This document shows positions 11,456 to 23,150 of a stretch of 64,000 nucleotides of DNA, piece by piece (the first letter of the stretch is position 1; each line of letters starts with the position of its first letter). The DNA lies in NCBI GenBank assembly GCA_963854835.1, contig OY978527.1, forward strand, positions 18,633,345 to 18,697,344. Reading direction: 5' to 3'. The notes beneath the pieces are model-generated. The model made no database searches and had not been told where the DNA came from. It saw nothing but the letters and a program-made list of their open reading frames with translations. This stretch comes from Megamerina dolium (lineage: Eukaryota; Arthropoda; Insecta; Diptera; Megamerinidae). The position numbers and the translations under genes are program-made.

Positions 11456-11790
11456 AAACAAACCTTTAAGAAGCTTATCTTCGGAGCTAAGATATCCTAC
11501 ATTATGTCATACGGATATATGTATACTTTTGATTTATATTTTCGGGTGCAAAGTGTGCTTATACTTTTGTATACGAAGTAGGCGTATTTTCTAGCGGATG
11601 CCACTTGTTCCATGCTCCAGCTTGTTTAACCCTTAGTTAATATAATCGTATATACCAAGTTTCAGCTTGATAGATTAATTTTTCGTGCGCAAAGTGTGAC
11701 AAGACACTCACCGAAGCATGCTTTTGTATGGGAGGTAGGCGTGGTTTTTAACCGATTATGACCGATTTTTTAATATGTTTGTGAAAATAC
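11456..11790. repeat. Dispersed 'GTAGGCGTGGTT' repeat
   Basis: It contains the phrases AAGTAGGCGTATTTT (about 11576) and GGGAGGTAGGCGTGGTTT (about 11730), preceded by CTTTTGTATG. The same phrases recur at 18800-19120 and in inverse orientation at 21990-22140. The reverse complement resembles the CCACGCC..CTCCCATACAAA module of the Helentron-like elements. Confidence 0.5.
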
Positions 11791-11811
11791 TCGTATTTTT
11801 CGGCAGTATAT

Positions 11812-13993
11812 AACAAGAGAAGTCCCACACAGAGAAAGCTCGACGTCAGTAAGCTGCAATCACCAGAGACAGCAGATGCATTTTCCACTCGACTATCGGA
11901 TCTGCTTATGCAGAACACTCCCCCACTTGATGATACATGCGCACGGTGGACACATATATCCCACTCCATGACTACTGCTGCCGAGGAGGTAATCGGTTAC
12001 TACCGGCCTCTGAGGAATGAGTGGTATGATCAGGAGTGTCGCGACGCTACCGCAGAGAAAGACGCCGCCTACAGAAGAACCCTGCGTGCAGGCGCAACGC
12101 GAGCTGTTAAGGAGCGGTACAGAAAGAAAAGGAGTGCAGAGAGACGTCTTTTCAGACGCAAGAAGAGGGAGTTGGAAAGACGTGAGTGTGAAGAGATAGA
12201 GATGTGTACCGACAAGAATGAGACTCGAAAATTCTTTGAAAAGATCAAGCGCCTAAGTGGAGGTTTAAATCCCGGAGCCTCTTCTTGTCGTGATGGAAAT
12301 GGGAATCTGGTTACAGATGTCCAGAGTGTACTGAGCCTATGGAGGGAACACTCTCCACGTTACTGAATGGCGAAGCTACGAACAATTCCGCCAGTGGAGG
12401 AGATTGCCCGATAACCCCAATTACAGATGATGGTGTTGATGTTCCACCACCCGAATATGACGAGGTTGAAACGGCCATTTTAAGGCTGAAGAACAACAAA
12501 GCTGCAGGTGCTGATGGCCTGCCTGCCGAGTTGTTTAAGACCGGAGGCGATGAGCTGCTCACCCGCATGCACCAGCTCATAAGCAGAATATGGTCGGATG
12601 AAAGCATGCCTGATGATTGGAGGCTCAGTGTTCTCTGTCCTGTACAAAAAAAAGGAGACCCCACAATTTGCGCCAACTACCGTGGAATAAGTCTCCTGAG
12701 CATCGCATACAAGGTTCTATCGAGCGTACTGTGTGAAAGGTTGAAGCCTATGCTCAGCAACCTGATTGGACCTTATCAGTGTGGCTTCAGACCTGGTAAA
12801 TCCACCATCGACCAGATTTTCACACTGCGCCAAATCCTGGAGAAGACCCAAGAAAAACAGATCGACACACACCATCTATTTGTTGATTATAAAGCCGCTT
12901 TCGACAGTCCCGTAAGGGATTACCTCTATGCAACAATGTCTGAGTTCGGTATTCCTGCAAAGCTCATTCGACTTTGTAGAATGACACTGCATAACTCCCA
13001 TTGTGCAGTGAAAATTGGGAAGGACCTCTCCGCACCGTTTAATACCGAACGGGGTTTCAGACAAGGTGATTCGTTATCGTGCGACTTCTTCATTCTTATT
13101 ATGGAGAAAATAATACGAGCTGCTGATCTACGACATAATGGCACTATCTTCAACAAAAGTGTCATGCTGTTAGCGTATGCCGACGATATTGACATAATCG
13201 GCATGAACACGCGAGCAGTCAGTGCAGCATTCTCAGAGTTGGAAAGAGAGTCGCGTCGGATGGGTCTCACGGTGAACGAGGGCAAGACGAAGTATCTAGT
13301 GTCAACAAACAAAGAGTCCCGGCGTCTTGGACAGCACGTCACTGTTGACAACTACGCTTTTGAAGTAGTAAGGGGCTTTGTCTATCTTGGAACCAGCATT
13401 AACAGCAGTAATGACGTCAGCTTGGAGATCATGCGTAGGAGAACTCTTGCTAACAGGTGTTACTTTGGGCTGAGTAAGCAATTGAAAAGCTGAGCCCTCT
13501 CTCGAAGAACGAAAACTACACTCTACAAGTCTCTCATCATGCCTGTCCTAACATATGGCGCTGAAGCCTGGACAATTTCCATCTCGGATGAGCGAATGCT
13601 TGGAGTTTTCGAGAGAAAAGTCCTACGCAAGATCTTTGGACCTATTTGCGTTGGTGGCGAGTACCGAATAAGGTACAACCATCAGCTGTACGAGCTATAT
13701 GCCGATATTGACATAGTAAAGCGCATCAAAATCAAGCGGCTGCGCTGGCTAGGTCATGTCGAGCGAATGGAAGAACACGCTCCAGCAGAAGGTGTGATAT
13801 TCGGAACCCGCTGGAGGACGGCGCAGAAGAGGAAGACCAAACCTCCGGTGGAAAGACCAAGTACTGGAGAACCTGACGGCGCTTGGAATTTCTAACTGGC
13901 GCCAGCTAGCGAAGAACAGAGATGGCTGGCGAAGCATGTTATTTTCGGCCTAAATCCATATTCGGTTGTTATGGCCACATAAATAAGTAAGTA
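11812..13993 (+). mobile_element. RTE-clade LINE, 5'-truncated, with (TAAG)n tail
   Basis: An RTE-like non-LTR retrotransposon lacking its endonuclease. The linker and RT domains run from about 11850 to 13900. Motifs are LRLKNNKAAGADGLPAELFK, ANYRGISLLSIAYKVLSSVL, GFRPGKSTIDQIFTLRQILE, HHLFVDYKAAFD, GFRQGDSLSCDFF and the catalytic box LLAYADDIDI (about 13168-13197). The C-terminal part has YGAEAW and RLRWLGHVERM. There is a frameshift near 12355 (WREH to STLL) and a TGA at 13491-13493 where sister copies have CGA. Another frameshift lies near 13800. The 3' end is GGCCACATAAATAAGTAAGTAAG, a short tandem tail typical of RTE elements. Four other fragments occur in the window. Confidence 0.92.
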
Positions 13994-14662
13994 AGTATAT
14001 ATAAGTTCGTGCCGATCAGGCAACACCGTCATTTTAAAGTGTCATCATTAGGTTTTCTTTTGCAGAATCTGTCATTTTGCTGAAGTGTAAATAACATAGT
14101 TTCTGTGTACTCCGAAAATGTCAACTTTTGTACCGAATAATGTGTTTTTGTGTGGGGAGTTTTTCTTCATTACTTCAATATGAAGAAAAAGGCTGCCGAA
14201 AGTCATCGTATTTTGGTGGAAGTTTATGGTGACCATACTTTAGCTGAACAAACTTCTTAGAAGTAGTTTGCACGATTTAAAAGTGGCAATTTTGATTTGG
14301 AAAACGAAGAACTACCCGGAGGCAAGGCTCGATGAACTCGCAAAAACACTTGGATTCACTCAGCTAACCACTTGCCATCGTTTAAACGCAATCCGAAAGG
14401 TAGGAAATTGGGTGCAAATTAATTTCTTTTGGTCGTTTATATATTAAAAAAATAAGTTTTATTCTTGTTTTTACAGTTTTCTTTTCAAAAATACATATTT
14501 ACAAAAATGTATTATATGTTATGCCTCGACGGCCTCACGATCTGCACTGAACTGACTGTTTTTTTCTTCTTAGCGAAGCTCGAAAGCTTCACGCTGCCGT
14601 CTGACTTAAACTATCGTGGGAAACTTCATTGCAGCAAAATCCGAATTCACCTGCAGTAAAGG

Positions 14663-15202
14663 TTTGGAATTTGAAATTTGAGTTTGTGTAGGCCACATGG
14701 CTTTATGGGCTTGAAAATATACATACTGTTACGTTTTTATTCTGTGAGCGTTTAATTCTATTTGAATTACCTTGTTCGATCACTGGATTCTGTTAATAAT
14801 CACTGCAACACTTATTTTATGCAACTATGTACAGCAACAATTTATTTAATAAACTCTATTTACAATCAACTCTGTTTATAATCAACTATTTAAAATATCA
14901 CTTTAATGTACTAGCAACTTTTGCCTCTGTATAGATGTTTGCGCAGTCACGTTCGGAACTCGATTGATTGTCAATACTCAACACTGGCTCTATTTATACT
15001 CTGTTGGCAACACCCCAGAATCTTCCTTTATCGAGATTCTTCTCTTCCTTTCTCGTTGGCTTGTTCTGGTTATCGCTTATTTCTTTTTGTTGACATTCAT
15101 GTCGATGCTGCCAATAGTGTCAGTCACAATAGTGATGAGTAATCAACTATCGATACTCGTTACAATACTTTAAAAAGTTGGAATTTGAAATTTGAGTTTG
15201 TG
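14663..15202 (+). repeat. Direct duplication flanking the solo LTR
   Basis: The phrase TTGGAATTTGAAATTTGAGT (extended by TTGTG) occurs at about 14663-14687 and again at about 15178-15202. It is a local tandem duplication into which the LTR later inserted, since it lies outside the ATAC duplications. Confidence 0.65.
14727..15164. mobile_element. Solo LTR with 4-bp target duplication
   Basis: A 438-bp sequence starting TGTTACGTTTTTATTC and ending ATACTCGTTACA, with the TG..CA ends of retroviral-type LTRs. It is flanked on both sides by ATAC (14723-14726 and 15165-15168), a 4-bp duplication as made by Ty3/Gypsy-type integrases. An AATAAA lies near 14849 and a TATTTATACTC motif near 14990. No internal gag-pol or second LTR is present, so it is the product of LTR-LTR recombination. 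The family is not named. Confidence 0.7.
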
Positions 15203-15690
15203 CGGACAGCGTGACTTGTTACTGTTTGCTCTTTTTGGTTTTGAATTGTGCACTGAAGGCATGAGGGGTCGAATGCCGTTTTTGCGCATGTGAACAACTG
15301 TTCCAACAGAAAAAAAAAACAAACAAATGGTTTTGTATCGAATTGTGACTGACAATGAAAATTGGGTCCATTACGGTAATCCGAAACATCGGGCAACGTA
15401 TCGGCAATACGCCGATAGACATGACAAAGTTATTTTGCATTATGATAATGCTCGGCCAACGCTCAAATAGGAAGTCCTATCCGACCCGCCGTATGGGTTA
15501 GACATTCCTTAAAAAATGAATGAATCGATTGCCTCAAAACATGTCGACTTCTTCCGATGCGGAATCCGTACGCTGCTAGAAAGATGGGAAAAAGTAGTGG
15601 CTAGCCACGAACAATAATATGACATAAGCCAATGGCAACCCAGAAATGAAAGATCCAACAACCATACATATATTTTGTAAACAACAAAAC

Positions 15691-17520
15691 GCGAAGATGA
15701 AGAGAGGCTGTCAGAGTGCTACTGAATGGATATCGCCACTCCCATTCTTTTTAGGCTGCAGCTATCAGCCTAAAGACTTCACACACTGAATGCTAGAAAA
15801 AAAGGAGTTCAGCTTTTCAAAATTTAAATAAAAGAATTCAAAGTGAAAATGGCTTCACACTTTTACAGCTCTGTCACGCAGTATGAAATCGGTTTTATAC
15901 TCTAAATCCTACTTTGTTAATGAAGCGTGATGAGGCGTTGTTTTTTTTTTACCGATTTCACCCCTTTATAAATTCATCCTTTCGCTGGTGAAGATAATTT
16001 CTTTCAATATGTCATTCTTATATATTTTTTTATCATCATTATCGTGATCATTTGTTAAACAAACTAGATTTGTTTGGCATTTTTTACTAGCTAGTGTTGT
16101 TTTGATCAATATTGTTCTTATTATTATTATTATGTCATTATTATTACCATAAGTGATGTTATAGCCCATGTCGAGCCTTAGAGGTATTTAGTGGTTATAA
16201 AAGACCATATGCATTCAATCCAGGTAGGCATATCGATTCGTAATCTCCTAGAGTTTTTATGAACTTTTTAACAAAGTTTCTGCAGAAGCATTTCCATGAC
16301 AATTGTTTTTCCTGCAAGTAAAATTCTTACTAACTTTTCGTCCCATTCCTTGTGAAAATTGATGACTGGGATGCACATACGCATGGGCTTATCAATTTAT
16401 GTGCCTGTGTGGCTTTATGCCTGTGAATATTCAGTAATGGCGGTGGTGGTTGATTGGTGAATTGTTTGGTCGGCCGATGAATTGTTTGTAGTATGTGCTA
16501 TGCACATACTTCTCTGTAGACTATTTTTTTCTTTGTACCTACACATCTATTGATGATGATTGCTGATGGTGCGGTAATTGCCGTTGCTAATGTTTAAGCC
16601 ACAACAAGAACAACAACAAGCCCGGATAACAACAACAGTTGTTAGTGAGAGCAGCAGGAAGAGACTATGTTTGTTCCCCCAATTTTTATTTTTATTTCTT
16701 CATTATCTGAACTCTCCAACAATCAGCAATCAATCATGCTGCATATGATGTACTCATATGGACATGTAATCATAGGAGCAAGAACATATGTTGTTGTGAT
16801 GAAAAACAATTTGTTTTTTTTTTTTTTACTTAGTTAAAGAAAGTTTTTTTTTCCATTAACCTTCCATTCATCCGCATATTTTACTACATATTTGCATTGG
16901 TATTTAAATAATATGAAAAAAAAAAAGGTATTACAATAGAAATAGCACTGATTGACGGATGAGGGATAAACATCGTTCAATGTTTCTATAAATAATCATG
17001 GTCATGCAAGTATATATTGTAGTTTATTGGCCACATTGGGCACTACATACCCTTAAACGTCGTCTAGCTTTCAGTATGGCTACCCAACTACGCTTTGATT
17101 CTGATTTGCTATGCTGCGGACTGCTGAAGAATATTATTGATGCACCAATTGATGCTTCTATGGTATTTGTGCGTAAAATTTATCATGTCTGATTTGCATG
17201 TTGTTCTTGTTTTCTCCGCCATTAAATTGTTTTATAATATTTTTTGCTATTTTTTAATTCATTTTTAATTGCTTTTACGCTTTAAGTTATCTGATTTTTG
17301 CATGAATTCATTAAAGTAGATTAGATTACTTTTCTGTTGAATGAAATTGATATTAAATACTCAATTTCATAGCAATAGTTACTTATAGCGTCTGAAAATA
17401 TGCTACAAAAAATTTTATTGAACGCAAATTTTTCTCTACGAAAAATCTATATTTACAGCACCTAGAAATATGCTAATAAAAATTTATTGACTCAAATAGT
17501 AAACTCACTCAAATAAATAT
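15691..17520. other. No gene seen
   Basis: AT-rich spacer with simple-sequence stretches: ATT-rich 16115-16150, CAA-rich 16600-16640, T-runs near 16812-16850. No family was recognised. Confidence 0.55.
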
Positions 17521-17521
17521 A

Positions 17522-18592
17522 AGGTCTAGCAAAAAGAAATACATTATTTTTACATTCAATTGAAGGTTTTATTTAGCATAGTTAGAATGATCCGATTTAG
17601 GTCGAATATGCACTGTTTTGCTCAATAACTGGTTGCCATTTTGAAGGTAATTTCATAATGCCACTGCCATAGAAACCCTCGTCCCGGCGAGGCGAATTTT
17701 TCACCAACAAAATCATTCGCCATAGACAGGAACAGGTAGAATCACTTGGTGCCAGGTCCGGACTATAAGGTGGATGCATTTAACCTCCAAACCAAGCTCC
17801 CACAGCTTCTTGCGAGTCACTATCGATGTGTGTGGCCTGACATTGTCTTGATGGAACACAATTCCTCTAATATTGGCTCAAAGCTGGCCGCTTCTGGGCG
17901 ATTGCTTCCTTCATACGGTCCAATTGGTGACAGTACAGCTTCGAATTAAGAGTTTGGCCGTAGGGGAGCAGCTCATAGTAGATGATTCCCTGCCAATCCC
18001 ACCACACACATAATAAAACCTTCCTGACCGTCAATCCTGGCTTGGCCACCGTTTGCGCCGGCTCACCGCGATTCGACCACGAGTAACCCCCTTTTCATCA
18101 CCAGTAACCATATGCTTCAGAAATGGGTCAATTTCGTTGCGATTCAGCAGCGATTCACAGATGGAAATTCGGTCCATGAGGTTTTTTTTTGCGTTAACTC
18201 ATATGGCACACACACACATCCAGCTTCCTTTTGTATCCAGCCTTATTTAAATGGTTCCAAATGGTTTTTTGTGCAATGTTTAGCTCCTGGACAATAGAAA
18301 CAGTGCTTATATGACGGTCAGACTCGACGATTTCCATTATTTCATCGATATTTTCGACAATTGGCCTTCCAGAGCGTGGTGCATCTTTGACATAAAAATT
18401 ACCGGAATCGAATCGACGAAAGGCAAAATTGTACCTGATTGGCTGTTACAGTATCAGGACCATAAACACTGTTTACATTTTTAGCCGTCTGCCTTGCGTT
18501 TTCGCCTTTATCGAAAAAAAATTATAAAATATGGCGTATTTTCTCTTTACTGGTATCCATCTTTGACGCGTGCTCGAACAATACTACTACCG
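17522..18592 (-). mobile_element. mariner-family element, decayed
   Basis: The left end (flanked by TA at 17520-17521) begins AGGTCTAGCAAAAAGAAAT and matches the TIR of the deleted relative at 37974. The minus strand encodes mariner transposase pieces. The N-terminus near 18560 reads MDTSKEKIRHILQFFFDKGE, the centre (18049-17867) has VLLCVWWDWQGIIYYELLPY, and the C-terminus (17779-17597) has MHPPYSPDLAPSD, which holds the third Asp of the DD34D triad, then EGFYGSGIMKLPSKW. Several stops and frameshifts interrupt it, and the right TIR is missing. Not functional. Confidence 0.88.
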
Positions 18593-18799
18593 TAAACATC
18601 AATTTTGTCACATCTGTTTCATTTTATTAGCATGATGTCAGATTTGGAACCAAATTCATACCGTTATACCGTTATTTAAATTTGGTAAAATATGAATTTA
18701 ATAAAAATATTTGTGTGTACCAAATTTCTTTTATTGTTTGTGCCCAAAGTACAAAAAAATAAATTTGAAATTGTGGGAAATTTTTTAAAATTTGGGAAA
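18593..18799. other. No gene seen
   Basis: AT-rich spacer after the truncated mariner end. Confidence 0.5.
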
Positions 18800-19120
18800 T
18801 TATGGGAAGTAGGCGTAGTTTTCATCTGATTCCATTTGCCATTTGCCAAAAGTGTGAAATTATCAATTTTAATGCATAGCTCTGTATAGGAGGTAGGTGT
18901 GGTTTTTATCTGATTCCTTCCGTACTCAAATTCGTCTATTAATTATTGAATAAATCATATATATATGTATTTATTAGTTTGTGTTTTATTAGTTTGTTTA
19001 GTGAGGGCGTGGTAGGCGTGGTTTGTATCCCATTATGCACGATTTTGAGCTCCTCCAAGTTTGTGCTCCTGCATTTGAAAACATACTTTTATATGGGAGT
19101 AAATGTGGTTTTTCTCCAAT
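18800..19120. repeat. Dispersed 'GTAGGCGTGGTT' repeat, about three units
   Basis: Related phrases GGGAAGTAGGCGTAGTTTTC (about 18803), GGAGGTAGGTGTGGTTTTTA (about 18890) and GGTAGGCGTGGTTTGTATCC (about 19010) recur at intervals near 90-120 bp. Each is followed by a variant of TCTGATTCC or CCATTATG. See 11456-11790 and 21990-22140 for relatives. Confidence 0.55.
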
Positions 19121-19239
19121 TCCGCTCAATCTCGAACTTGCGTATTCATAAGCAAATATACAATCATATGCATCAAGTCTCTAATCCCTAACTTTGACAT
19201 CTGCGCTTTAAAATCTGTATATAAAAACGCATTGAATGA

Positions 19240-19615
19240 AATTACTCCACAAAAATAGTCAACTATTTTTGGTAAAACATTTAATTTAGTAATGTAGAAC
19301 TTAACTACTTATTAAGAAATATAGCGAAAAATGTAATTTGGACTAATGACACTGCTAAGTATCTAGTATTCCTAAAAGTACATAATCAAATTTAACATAT
19401 TTCATCATAAATGTATCAAATTGCTCCAAAAAATAAGCAAATATTCTTAGTAAAACATATATTTTACTAATTCTTATTCAACGAATATTTAAGAATTACT
19501 AATATCAAGGAAGTATATAGCGAAAGTGATTCTTTTTCTACTGAAACTCTTAAATATCTGGTAAACCTAAAAGTATGCAATTAAATTTAACATATTTCGT
19601 CATAAGTGAGCATTT
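19240..19615. repeat. Diverged tandem dimer, unit about 180-195 bp
   Basis: Two direct copies can be aligned by eye. Anchors are CAAAAATAGTCAACTATTTTT against CAAAAAATAAGCAAATATTC (about 180 bp apart) and AAATTTAACATATTTCATCA at 19388 against AAATTTAACATATTTCGTCA at 19583 (195 bp apart). AT-rich and non-coding. Confidence 0.6.
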
Positions 19616-19657
19616 CCTTTGAATACAAAACAAAAAACATCGCTATATACATACATA

Positions 19658-19908
19658 CCCAATCGGAAATTTTGATGCACATCTTAGAATATATGAATAA
19701 AAAATGCTTCTCTGTTATAACTAAAGAAATTATTTAAATGCGCAGTAGGCAATATGCATCACTTCAAATCAGTCAGAGCGGAGAAACGCATCCAAAGCGC
19801 CTTGAGGAGAGCGAGAAGTAGGCGCCTAATCGTAATGACATGCCAATGCTAAATTTTATTTTTAATGCGTTTCTAAAGCGCTATTGATGAGCTCCATTTC
19901 CGATTGGG
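19658..19908. mobile_element. 251-bp MITE with TA duplication
   Basis: Terminal inverted repeats CCCAATCGGAAAT (19658-19670) and ATTTCCGATTGGG (19896-19908) are perfect over 13 bp and flanked by TA (19656-19657 and 19909-19910). No coding capacity. The size, TIRs and TA target suggest a Tc1/mariner-driven MITE. Confidence 0.75.
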
Positions 19909-19910
19909 TA

Positions 19911-21860
19911 TCTAAGTAAATAAATGCTTAGATAATAAGTAGGAAAGCTCAAAAAAGGAATTGTTAACTGTACGTCAAAGAGAAAATTAAAATTCAGATT
20001 TAATTTTTGCTGCCACATTCATCCTGCTGGAATATATTATTCTTCTCACGAATACCCGAATACAATGACGATTTGTATGAATTTTAATTTTTCTCCACCA
20101 CATTTGCGCAACGAAACCAATGAAATCCTATACTAATGGAACTTAAATAATAAAGGAATACGAGCTCAATTCAGAAAATCATTTTCAAGCAAAAACCACA
20201 AAATCCAATAGCTAAATGAATATGGTCATATTTTATTGTGGTAAAAGATACTCGAAGAAAATACATACAATAGAAATAATGGTGAGAAGGTCACATGGGA
20301 GATTTAAAAGATTCAATTTTTCAAATACTAAAGATTGTTAAGAGAAAAAAACTACACAAAAAAAAAAAACAAAAAGAAATAGAAATGTATACGAATATAA
20401 AGTACAGTTAAAGAAAAATAACAAATTAGACTATACATACGACTTGTTTAGACATACAGTCTCGCAAATGTCATGAATGAAAGTTTGACGCAGTAACAGA
20501 CAGACAGACAGACAGGCCGAACTGAAATACCAAAGCACGTATTTTTTTTTTCATTTTTTTGCTTCTTTTAGCGATGAGAGTCAATGATGCCAATATGTAT
20601 AGAATGAAACACAAAATAACCAGCTATTATATTCTACCCAACCCCAATCCATTGCTGTCATTCACTATGAAGAGGAAAATCAGTAAAAAAAAAAAAAAAG
20701 AAAAAAGGCGAAGTCAAACAACAACAAAAAGTAAATAAAGTATCCCGCTGCGCATTATTTTCCACAATCAAGAGTAGCATATTACCAATTGTTAGCCACA
20801 TCAGCAGCAGCAAACTCATGTTCATAATACTCGGCAAGTGCCAAAATCAACATTGGTGTATTGCTGGTGTTGCTATCAAGCCACTAATAAAAAGCTCATA
20901 TTACCAATTTGAATAAAATATTAGAATTTCATTATAGCGTAGAACTACGTAATATATATTATATATTTGCTGCGATTGCCATCTCTACTACATGTATTAT
21001 TAAAGCAACAAAAATCTTTTAATAGCCTCCGATGAGATATAAATATAACATATGTATAAATTGAAGCATATTGTCAGGATGACAATTAATGTATACTACT
21101 ATAATATACATACAATATACAATATTCGTGTATAATACATTTAATAATATATTTTTTTTATATATACCCTTTACTTGTAAACACTTTAAAATTAATAACA
21201 TACGCAATTAAATCCTTTTTATAATGAAATAATTTAAAATTTGCATACTTTTAGGTGCTACATTATAATATATGCATATGATTACAAATTTGAATAGAAA
21301 TAATTAATAACGCAAATAGATTGCGTATTATAGAGGTTTTATTTATAAAATTGGCATTTTATTCATTTCAAAATTCAAATAATAATTTGGTGCGCATATG
21401 CATATTTTATGGAGTATGATATTTAATTTCGACAAGAATTTTATTATCTAAAACTAATTTGTTACCTATTTATAGGCCTACTGGCTGATAATACTGATAT
21501 ATAACGAGCCATGGCATAATGCATCGTTATCAGATGCTGAATTGCATTGGCTGAATTTTCTGAATTTCCATTGTCCATTTGAAATCCGAAAACATAACAA
21601 AATTCACTTCAAACATTTTTTGTTAATGGAGCGAACCTACTTCACTCCTCCTCACATGCAAAAAAAGAGGAATTCAATCAAAATGTTGACCAGAGGGGAA
21701 ACGATAGAAAAACATTGTCAGCAAGCATTGAAGGTGAAATATCAGTAATCATAGATACATACGTGTTCCTTTCCATATCATTTGTGCTTTCATTTGTGAT
21801 ATTCATGAAGAGAAGGGGCAAATATTAAAAATTATATATAACATATATATTATTGAACAC
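19911..21860. other. No gene seen
   Basis: AT-rich. It contains a short (CAGA)n run near 20500-20515 and A-rich runs. No coding or transposon signal was recognised. Confidence 0.55.
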
Positions 21861-22255
21861 AATCGAGTCCTAAGAAGATGTTAGTCATGACTGTTCGCAT
21901 GATATTTGCCATAGTTACAGAGAGATCGAACTGAAAATTTGTATATTAGATTATTCTTGAGTTCATGAGTTCGAAAATGTATTAAGTGGGATACCTACCT
22001 CTTATACAAAAGTATATTTTGCATATGAGGTTTGATATATGAGGTTAGTTTTGGGAATAAACATATTCAAAAATAGCCATAATAGGATACAAACTACGCC
22101 TAGCTCCCATACAAAAGTATGTTTCCGGATGTATGTTTACAAGCTTTTCGCACGAAAATAAGAAGCTATGGACCTAAAACTTGGTCCATGAAAATATATT
22201 TGCTAACAAATGCTAAAAATAAATTCCATTATTAATTTGCCTGAGAATTAGCTGT
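21861..22255. repeat. Dispersed repeat related to 190-285, 2169-2260 and the GTAGGCGTGG family
   Basis: The left part (21868-21957) resembles 190-285. The right part (22160-22250) resembles 2169-2260, sharing AAGCTATGGACCTAAAACTT-like text. Between them are inverse-orientation CTACGCCTAGCTCCCATACA phrases (about 22095-22120). This is the uninterrupted version of the repeat split by the first Jockey element. Confidence 0.5.
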
Positions 22256-23150
22256 CAGAATTAACACCAACAATAGAAATCATCATAGAATATGTTCAGA
22301 ATATAGAAAAGAACTCTCTTTAAGCATTATAAATAGGAACAAGCAATTAACTCGTCTCTTCATTCCTAGATTTCTGACATACCTAATAGCCTTTTTATTT
22401 CTAACAATATGTAAAACTCCATAAACAAAATATTTTATTAACCTCTTGGTACCCACAAAACAAAAAGCAAATGATACAAAAAAAAAAAAAAAACAAAACA
22501 AAGCCAAATATATTGTCAAGCACATTATCATCAGAAACAATGATTGTCGCTATTTATAAGTGTCATTTAAGCACTTTACTCGTAGCCATACACGTTCATA
22601 TGTGTTATCCTTTGGTTTTATAGCACCATAATATAATACAGCATGTACTATATACTATCAGTGTCTGATAGCATTTGTTTATGCTCATTTTTATTACAAT
22701 TACCAAACAAACAAACAAACAAAATACACAAAGAGCAAAAATTAACATACGCACTTTCAATAAATAATCAACCAATGACAACATTCTTTCAATCGACCAA
22801 AACCATAAAAAAAAATGAAACAGAAACATGTTGACAACCATTCATTAGTTAAATTGAAAGCTTTCAATTATAATTATGTTTTTGGTAAACGTTGTTTTTC
22901 TTGCTCTTCATTTCGAATATTTCATTAGCACAAATATAAAATATTTGTGCATATTGAGGTAGCGGCCAAATGTAGGATAGAATATTTTTTCACTCGAATT
23001 CTAGTACTCACATACTAAAAACATTTCTTTTCATAAAAAAAGATTGCAAAATAGAAAGTTTTGTTCTATTGATTGAAATTGCTCAAATCGGTCGCAAGCT
23101 CTAAAGTAGAAATATGTCTTTTCATCATTTCTTTTAGTATTTCATCATAA
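22256..23150. other. No gene seen
   Basis: AT-rich, with a (CAAA)n-like run at about 22703-22725. Nothing else recognised. Confidence 0.5.

Larger units (their letters stand above)
14010..15690 (+). mobile_element. mariner-family fossil, split by a solo LTR
   Basis: N-terminal mariner transposase remnants lie at 14118-14420: MSTFVPNNVFLCG, then after a frameshift NMKKKAAESHRILVEVYG, then FARFKSGNFDLENEELPGG. C-terminal remnants lie at 15340-15600: IVTDNENWVHYGNPKHRATY, DKVILHYDNARPTLK and SDPPYGLDIP. The middle of the gene is missing, and stops and frameshifts are frequent. The unrecognised stretch 14420-14726 and the LTR at 14727-15164 lie between the two halves. The resemblance is to the mauritiana-type mariners. 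Confidence 0.8.
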
